Part shown: positions 6,118 to 9,966 of the stretch, one piece after another
How positions within the stretch are numbered: position 1 is the stretch's first letter
Layout of the letters: the number at the start of each line of letters is the position of its first letter
Source of the DNA: F1-60-MAGs027 sp044344715
GTDB taxonomy: Bacteria > Actinomycetota > Acidimicrobiia > Acidimicrobiales > Ilumatobacteraceae
Length of the DNA stretch: 9,966 bases
Direction of reading: 5' to 3'
Assembly: GCA_044344715.1 (NCBI GenBank)
Contig: JBIJCI010000054.1
Coordinates: 1 to 9,966, forward strand
Made by a program: the position numbers and the translations under genes
Notes under the pieces: generated by a model
Databases searched by the model: none
Told to the model about the DNA's origin: nothing
Seen by the model: the letters and a program-made list of their open reading frames with translations, nothing else

Positions 6118-7023
6118 GTGACACTCGCACCGATGCCGGTCGGCCCCGCCCGACGCATCGTCTACCTCGGTACGCCGGCTGTGGCGGTTGCGCCGCTGCG
6201 GGCACTGGTCGGTGCCGGGGTCGACGTCGCACTGGTCATCACGCGGGTCGACAAGCGCCGCGGACGCGGTTCGGCCCTCTCCCCGAGTCCGGTCAAGGCG
6301 GCGGCCCTCGAGCTCGGCATTCCCGTCAGTCACGAATTGTCGGATTCCCTGACGGTGGGTGCCGACCTCGGCGTCGTCGTTGCCTACGGCCGGATCATCC
6401 CGATGTCGGTGCTCTCGCTCCTGCCGATGGTCAACGTCCACTTCTCGTTGCTGCCGCGCTGGCGAGGGGCCGCTCCGGTCGAACGGGCGTTGCTGACGGG
6501 CGATAGCGAGACCGGTGTCTGCATCATGCGGGTGGAGGAGGGTCTCGACACCGGCGTGGTGTACGAGCGACGCGTCGTCGGGATCCGCCCGGAGCACACG
6601 CTCACCAGCCTGCGCAACGAACTCGTCGAGTCGGCGATCGAACCGCTCCTGCGGGTGGTCACGCACGGAAGCGGACCCGGCGAGCCCCAGCTCGGTGAGC
6701 CCACCCATGCGCCGAAGATCGCACCGTCGGAGTTGCAGATCGACTGGACCAACGACGCACGACGCATCGCGGCGCTGATTCGTCTCGAAACCGCGTGGTT
6801 CGCGCTCGGGGGCCGGCGGATACGGGCGATTGCCGCCCGGGTCAACGACGCGACGGGAGGCGAGGGCGCACCGGGCACCGTGATCGGCTCCGACCGACGA
6901 GGGGTTCGTGTCGCCACCGGCCGCGGGACGATCCTGCTCGAGCGTGTTCAGCCCGAGGGGCGCACGCCGATGTCCGCCGCCGACTGGGCGAACGGTGCCG
7001 ATCTCCCCGCATCGTTAGCCTGA
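6118..7023 (+). CDS. fmt: Methionyl-tRNA formyltransferase
   Basis: This enzyme transfers a formyl group from 10-formyltetrahydrofolate to Met-tRNA(fMet) for translation initiation. It has 301 residues, close to the usual 310-315. The N-terminal Rossmann domain begins RRIVYLGTPAVAV, followed by the SPSPVK loop with the basic insert DKRRGRGSAL (45-54). The catalytic triad is present: N106 and H108 in NVHFSLLPRWRGAAP, and D144 in EGLDTG. HAPKIAPSELQIDW marks the linker to the C-terminal OB-fold tRNA-binding domain (about 205-301), which includes GRRIRAIAARV and GTVIGSDRRGVRVATGRGTILLERVQPEGR. The start is GTG 6118; ATG 6133 is also possible, as no ribosome site is obvious for either. It follows def by 16 bases. 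The rsmB (fmu/sun) gene that often follows fmt is not here; hisG comes next. Confidence 0.97.
   Translation: MTLAPMPVGPARRIVYLGTPAVAVAPLRALVGAGVDVALVITRVDKRRGRGSALSPSPVKAAALELGIPVSHELSDSLTVGADLGVVVAYGRIIPMSVLSLLPMVNVHFSLLPRWRGAAPVERALLTGDSETGVCIMRVEEGLDTGVVYERRVVGIRPEHTLTSLRNELVESAIEPLLRVVTHGSGPGEPQLGEPTHAPKIAPSELQIDWTNDARRIAALIRLETAWFALGGRRIRAIAARVNDATGGEGAPGTVIGSDRRGVRVATGRGTILLERVQPEGRTPMSAADWANGADLPASLA
7016..7021 (+). promoter_or_regulatory. Putative -10 element (TAGCCT) for hisG
   Basis: The third TAGCCT overlaps the last codons and stop of fmt and ends 9 bases before the hisG ATG. Here a GAGG (7022-7025, 5 bases before the ATG) also gives a plausible ribosome site, so a very short leader or plain read-through from fmt is possible. 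Weaker than the mihF and def cases. Confidence 0.35.
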
Positions 7024-7030
7024 GGTACAG

Positions 7031-7903
7031 ATGTTGCGCCTCGTCCTGCCGAAAGGTTCGCTCGAGTCGGCGACATTCGAGCTGTTCGATGCAGCAGACC
7101 TTACGGTCAAGCGATCGTCGCAGGTCGACTACCGGGCCTCGATCGTGGACCCACGAGTCGACGAGGTTCGCATCCTTCGTCCCCAGGAGATCCCGGTCTA
7201 CGTTGCCGAGGGGCTGTTCGACATCGGAATCACCGGTCGCGACTGGATCGAGGAGACGGGGAGCACCGTGGAATCGCTCGGTCGACTCAACTACTCGAAG
7301 GCAACGAGTGATCCGGTGCGCATCGTGGTTGCCGTCGCCAACGACTCGGCGTTCCAGAAGGTCCAGGACCTCCCCAACGGTGTCCGGGTGACCAGCGAGT
7401 ACCCGCGGCTGACGAAGTCGTACTTCGCGGAACGCGGTATCGAAGCCGACGTCCGGCTCTCCTACGGGGCGAGCGAGGCGAAGATCCCCGACATCGCCGA
7501 CTGTGTCGTCGACCTGACCGAGACCGGACGCGCGCTGCGCGCCGCCGGCTTGCGGATCATCGACACGATCCTCACCAGCCACACCGAGCTCATCGCCAAC
7601 CCGGCGTCCTTCGCCGACCCGAAGAAGCGTCACGCGATGCAGCAGCTACTGACGTTGTTGGAGGGTGCACTCGAAGCACGCGGCAAGGTGCTGGTGAAAC
7701 TGAACGTCAGTGACGCGGCCTATGCGGCCGTTCTGAAGGTCTTGCCGGCGGCGAAGTCGCCGACGGTGTCCAAGCTCGCATCGGGTGACTGGGCGGTGGA
7801 GTCGGTGGTCGAGAAGCGACTCGTCAACACGGTGATCCCGGCGTTGAAGGATGCCGGCGCCACCGACATCCTCGAGCTGCCGATCGCCAAGATCATCCAC
7901 TGA
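7031..7903 (+). CDS. hisG: ATP phosphoribosyltransferase, long form
   Basis: This enzyme catalyses the first step of histidine synthesis, joining ATP and PRPP to give phosphoribosyl-ATP, and is the control point inhibited by histidine. It has 290 residues, the length of the long (HisG_L) form, which carries its own regulatory domain and does not need HisZ. The N-terminus LRLVLPKGSL is characteristic, as are EIPVYVAEGLFDIGITGRDW (53-72) and the PRPP-binding segment DCVVDLTETGRALRAAGL (157-174), followed by SHTELIANP. The C-terminal ACT-like histidine-binding domain covers about 215-290, with LPAAKSPTVSKLASGDWAVESVV and GATDILELPIAKII. No other his gene is in the window; in mycobacteria hisG is paired with hisE. 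It follows fmt by 7 bases and overlaps add by one base (TGATG), so add is probably translationally coupled to it. Confidence 0.97.
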   Translation: MLRLVLPKGSLESATFELFDAADLTVKRSSQVDYRASIVDPRVDEVRILRPQEIPVYVAEGLFDIGITGRDWIEETGSTVESLGRLNYSKATSDPVRIVVAVANDSAFQKVQDLPNGVRVTSEYPRLTKSYFAERGIEADVRLSYGASEAKIPDIADCVVDLTETGRALRAAGLRIIDTILTSHTELIANPASFADPKKRHAMQQLLTLLEGALEARGKVLVKLNVSDAAYAAVLKVLPAAKSPTVSKLASGDWAVESVVEKRLVNTVIPALKDAGATDILELPIAKIIH

Positions 7904-8994
7904 TGCAGGCCGGTCCGGGTACCCGCGACCTGCGGGCCATCGTCGGTGTGCCGAAGACCGTGTTGCACGACCATCTCGACGGTGGTCTGCGCGTGGACAC
8001 GATCCTCGAAATCAGCGACGAGATCGGTCACACACCGCGACTGCCCACGACCGACCGTGCCGCACTCCAGGCATGGTTCACGGCCGGCGCCGAAGCCCGC
8101 GATCTGCTCAAGTATCTGGCCACCTTCGAGCACACCCTGGCCTGCATGCAAACCGAGCAGCACATCGAACGAGTCGCCTACGAGGCCGTGAGCGACCTCG
8201 CCGACGACGGGGTCGTCTACGCGGAGCTTCGCTACGCTCCCGAACTCCACGCCCTACCGTTCGAGGCGAGTGCCGCAGCGGTTGCGGCCGGCTTCCGTCG
8301 CGCGGAGGCCGATGCAGTGGCGCGCGGAAGGTTCATCTCCGCGCATCTGATCGTGTGTGCCATGCGAACGGAACGGCGCTCGATGGAGGTTGCAACCTTC
8401 GTCGCCTCGCAGCGTGGACGCGAGCCGAAGATCGTCGCCTTCGACCTCGCCGGGGCCGAAACGGGTTGGCCACCGAGCCTGCATGCCGACGCGCTCGCGT
8501 ATGCCCGCCGCGAACACCTGAACATCACCATCCACGCGAGCGAGCCGCCCGATCTGGAGTTGATCAGCGATGCGCTGGCCAACGGCGCGCACCGGATCGG
8601 TCACGGTGTGCGACTGAATCGCGATACGAGCGTCGGGCCCGATGGGTCGCTCGTCCTCGGGCCGCTCGCCGGGTTCGTACTCGACCGCCAGGTGCACCTC
8701 GAAATGGCGCCCACCTGCAATACGCAGATCGGCGCGGTCGCGGCGGTGTCCGAGCATCCGATCGGCTCGTTCCTGCGGCACGGCTTCAACGTGAGCGTGA
8801 ACACCGACAACCGGTTGATGAGCAACGTTTCGCCGTCCGGCGAGATGCACGCCGTCGCGACGGCATTCAACTTGTCGTGGGGCGAGATCCGGCGCCTGGT
8901 CGAGAATGCACTCGGGTCGGGCTTCGCGCCCCACGACGTGCGCGAACGGATCCTGCGCGAGGTCGTAGCACCCGCCTACGACGGGCTGGGCTGA
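7903..8994 (+). CDS. add: Adenosine deaminase family protein
   Basis: A zinc-dependent TIM-barrel amidohydrolase predicted to convert adenosine (and deoxyadenosine) to inosine in purine salvage. It has 363 residues. Zinc ligands are H22 and H24 in LHDHLDGGLR, H211 in HASE and D302 in NTDN. Catalytic E214 is in HASE, and H234 in RIGHGVRL. It closely resembles the mycobacterial Add family (HDHLDGGLR, FDLAGAETGWPP, NTDNRLMS, EM.....AF). Two positions differ from mammalian ADA: HASE for HAGE, and N303 in place of the second Asp of NTDD, which contacts the purine. As I recall the mycobacterial sequence, the Asn is shared there, so this is probably a subgroup trait. The one-base overlap with hisG implies co-expression. 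Adenosine is the likely substrate by family, but a related purine nucleoside cannot be excluded. Confidence 0.92.
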   Translation: MQAGPGTRDLRAIVGVPKTVLHDHLDGGLRVDTILEISDEIGHTPRLPTTDRAALQAWFTAGAEARDLLKYLATFEHTLACMQTEQHIERVAYEAVSDLADDGVVYAELRYAPELHALPFEASAAAVAAGFRRAEADAVARGRFISAHLIVCAMRTERRSMEVATFVASQRGREPKIVAFDLAGAETGWPPSLHADALAYARREHLNITIHASEPPDLELISDALANGAHRIGHGVRLNRDTSVGPDGSLVLGPLAGFVLDRQVHLEMAPTCNTQIGAVAAVSEHPIGSFLRHGFNVSVNTDNRLMSNVSPSGEMHAVATAFNLSWGEIRRLVENALGSGFAPHDVRERILREVVAPAYDGLG

Positions 8995-9007
8995 ACAACC
9001 CGAGGAT

Positions 9008-9966
9008 CTAGGCCGGCTTGCGCCCCTGACCGGCCAGGCGCACCTGTACGGCGATTCCGGGGAACTGAAGCGTGATGCCACCGAAGATCATCTCGTTCTC
9101 GTGGGTGACCGGGGCGCGTGATGCAACCACGGTGAGCGATGCGACATCCCCACCCGCCGGGTGATCGGTGAGCCGCGAACACCGCAATTCATAGACGTGG
9201 GGAGCAACCTCGCGAACGTCGACCCACTCGGTGTCGGGCCGGGTTCGCACGCCGATGAAGCCATCCTTGGCGAACATTGCAAAGGGGGTGTATTGGTCGA
9301 GGGCGAACCGCGAGCGACGTCCGTGCTCCCATCCGACCACCATGTCGGGTTCGATGACGCTGGTGGCAACCGCATCACCGAATCGCTGCACGTGCCTGCG
9401 GGTCTCCGCTACGTCGCGGGTGATCAGTCGGTTCCGGAGTTTGCCGCACAGTCGCCGGAAGAGCGGGAGGAAGTACAGGTCGTGGACGTGGGTGGTGGTG
9501 TTGTCGAGTCGGGTCGGCCCCGCAGCGGGGACGTCGATCGCGGTCATGAGCACCGAGTTGAGTGACACGTAGAGCCGCGGGTCGAGTCCGTAGGCCCTCG
9601 AGTACGGCCCGGCCTGTACGCCGAGCGCCGGATGCCACAGCACGCCGAGTCGGTTGCACACGCACGTCACGACGAGCTCGCCGAGGTCGTTCAACCGTCG
9701 GTCGGGCGAGTGGTCGATCATGAGGCAGGCGGCCAGGAGCGAGATGGCGTCGTACGTCGGGGAGTTGTACTCCGTGATGTCACCATCTTGGCGAATCCGC
9801 TCGGTGACCGCTGCGGCGAGGTTCGTGGCCGACCCCTCCGCGGCCACGCTGCACAACCACGAGTGGAGGAGTGCGATGTTGGTATAGGCGGGAGTGATGC
9901 GTTCGTCGGTTTCGCCGACTGCGGCAACGGCAACGGCCCGACGGATGGCGGCCCGTAGATCCCCGG
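9008..9966 (-). CDS. Uncharacterised protein, possibly alpha/alpha-toroid fold (N-terminus missing)
   Basis: The minus-strand frame is open to the right window edge, so only the C-terminal 318 residues are visible; the TTG at 9856 is an internal Leu (HSWLCSV). I do not recognise the family with confidence. Features seen, counted from the edge: alanine-rich helices (about 1-60), then EYNSPTYDAISLLAACLMI, RRLNDLGELVVTCVCNRL, and WHPALGVQAGPYSRAYGLDPRLYVSLNS. This order of paired helices with EYNSPTY and GPYSRAYG resembles large uncharacterised proteins of the alpha/alpha-toroid type related to polysaccharide lyases. The end is beta-rich (WVDVREVAPHVYELRC, ASLTVVASRAP, ITLQFPGIAVQVRL), like the C-terminal beta-sandwich of such enzymes. 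No membrane segment is seen in the visible part. It converges on add with a 13-base gap and need not be functionally linked to it. The frame assignment is strong; function is unknown. Confidence 0.75.
   Translation of the reverse strand, partial: GDLRAAIRRAVAVAAVGETDERITPAYTNIALLHSWLCSVAAEGSATNLAAAVTERIRQDGDITEYNSPTYDAISLLAACLMIDHSPDRRLNDLGELVVTCVCNRLGVLWHPALGVQAGPYSRAYGLDPRLYVSLNSVLMTAIDVPAAGPTRLDNTTTHVHDLYFLPLFRRLCGKLRNRLITRDVAETRRHVQRFGDAVATSVIEPDMVVGWEHGRRSRFALDQYTPFAMFAKDGFIGVRTRPDTEWVDVREVAPHVYELRCSRLTDHPAGGDVASLTVVASRAPVTHENEMIFGGITLQFPGIAVQVRLAGQGRKPA
9011..9035. terminator. Weak hairpin at the add / uncharacterised gene junction
   Basis: Arms GGCCGG (9011-9016) and CCGGCC (9030-9035) give a 6-bp all-GC stem with a 13-base loop, 16 bases after the add stop. 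It lies inside the last codons of the convergent minus-strand gene and has no T-tract. It could serve as the add terminator; in DNA this GC-rich, chance is also plausible. Confidence 0.25.

Noticed and set aside
1..9966. CRISPR array, mobile element, prophage, toxin-antitoxin or defence system
   Set aside because: I saw no spaced direct repeats, transposase, integrase, tRNA or compositional break. All but the right-edge gene are recognised conserved chromosomal genes.

Overview
The window reads as chromosomal housekeeping DNA from a high-GC actinomycetote. The best markers are an actinobacterial-type integration host factor (mihF) directly upstream of gmk and rpoZ, an actinobacterial-type PriA without recognisable helicase motifs, and an Add protein of the form found in mycobacteria. 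A class 1B-type PyrD and the absence of pyrF and coaBC from their usual slots point away from the Mycobacterium/Streptomyces layout. A deeper lineage such as Acidimicrobiia is my guess, not a demonstrated placement.

Layout, left to right on the plus strand: pyrD (5' end cut by the window edge), mihF, gmk, rpoZ, metK and priA. These are packed with gaps of 0-64 bases, so nucleotide synthesis, nucleoid architecture, the RNA polymerase omega subunit, SAM synthesis and replication restart are probably largely co-transcribed. After priA comes a convergent junction with a GC-rich hairpin, then an RsmC-like methyltransferase on the minus strand. Only 17 bases separate its start from the divergently read def. 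The plus-strand run then continues as def, fmt, hisG and add. Def and Fmt act on the formyl group of initiator methionine; HisG and Add both touch adenine nucleotide metabolism. At the right edge, convergent with add, lies the C-terminal 318 residues of a minus-strand protein I do not recognise with confidence.

No gene-free stretch exceeds 64 bases. I see no rRNA, tRNA, insertion sequence, CRISPR array, prophage or defence system, and I do not think this window holds a novel system. The most noteworthy non-coding signal is an identical hexamer, TAGCCT, 6-9 bases before three start codons (mihF, def, hisG), twice overlapping the upstream gene's stop codon. It fits the actinobacterial -10 pattern TANNNT and suggests leaderless or nearly leaderless internal promoters.
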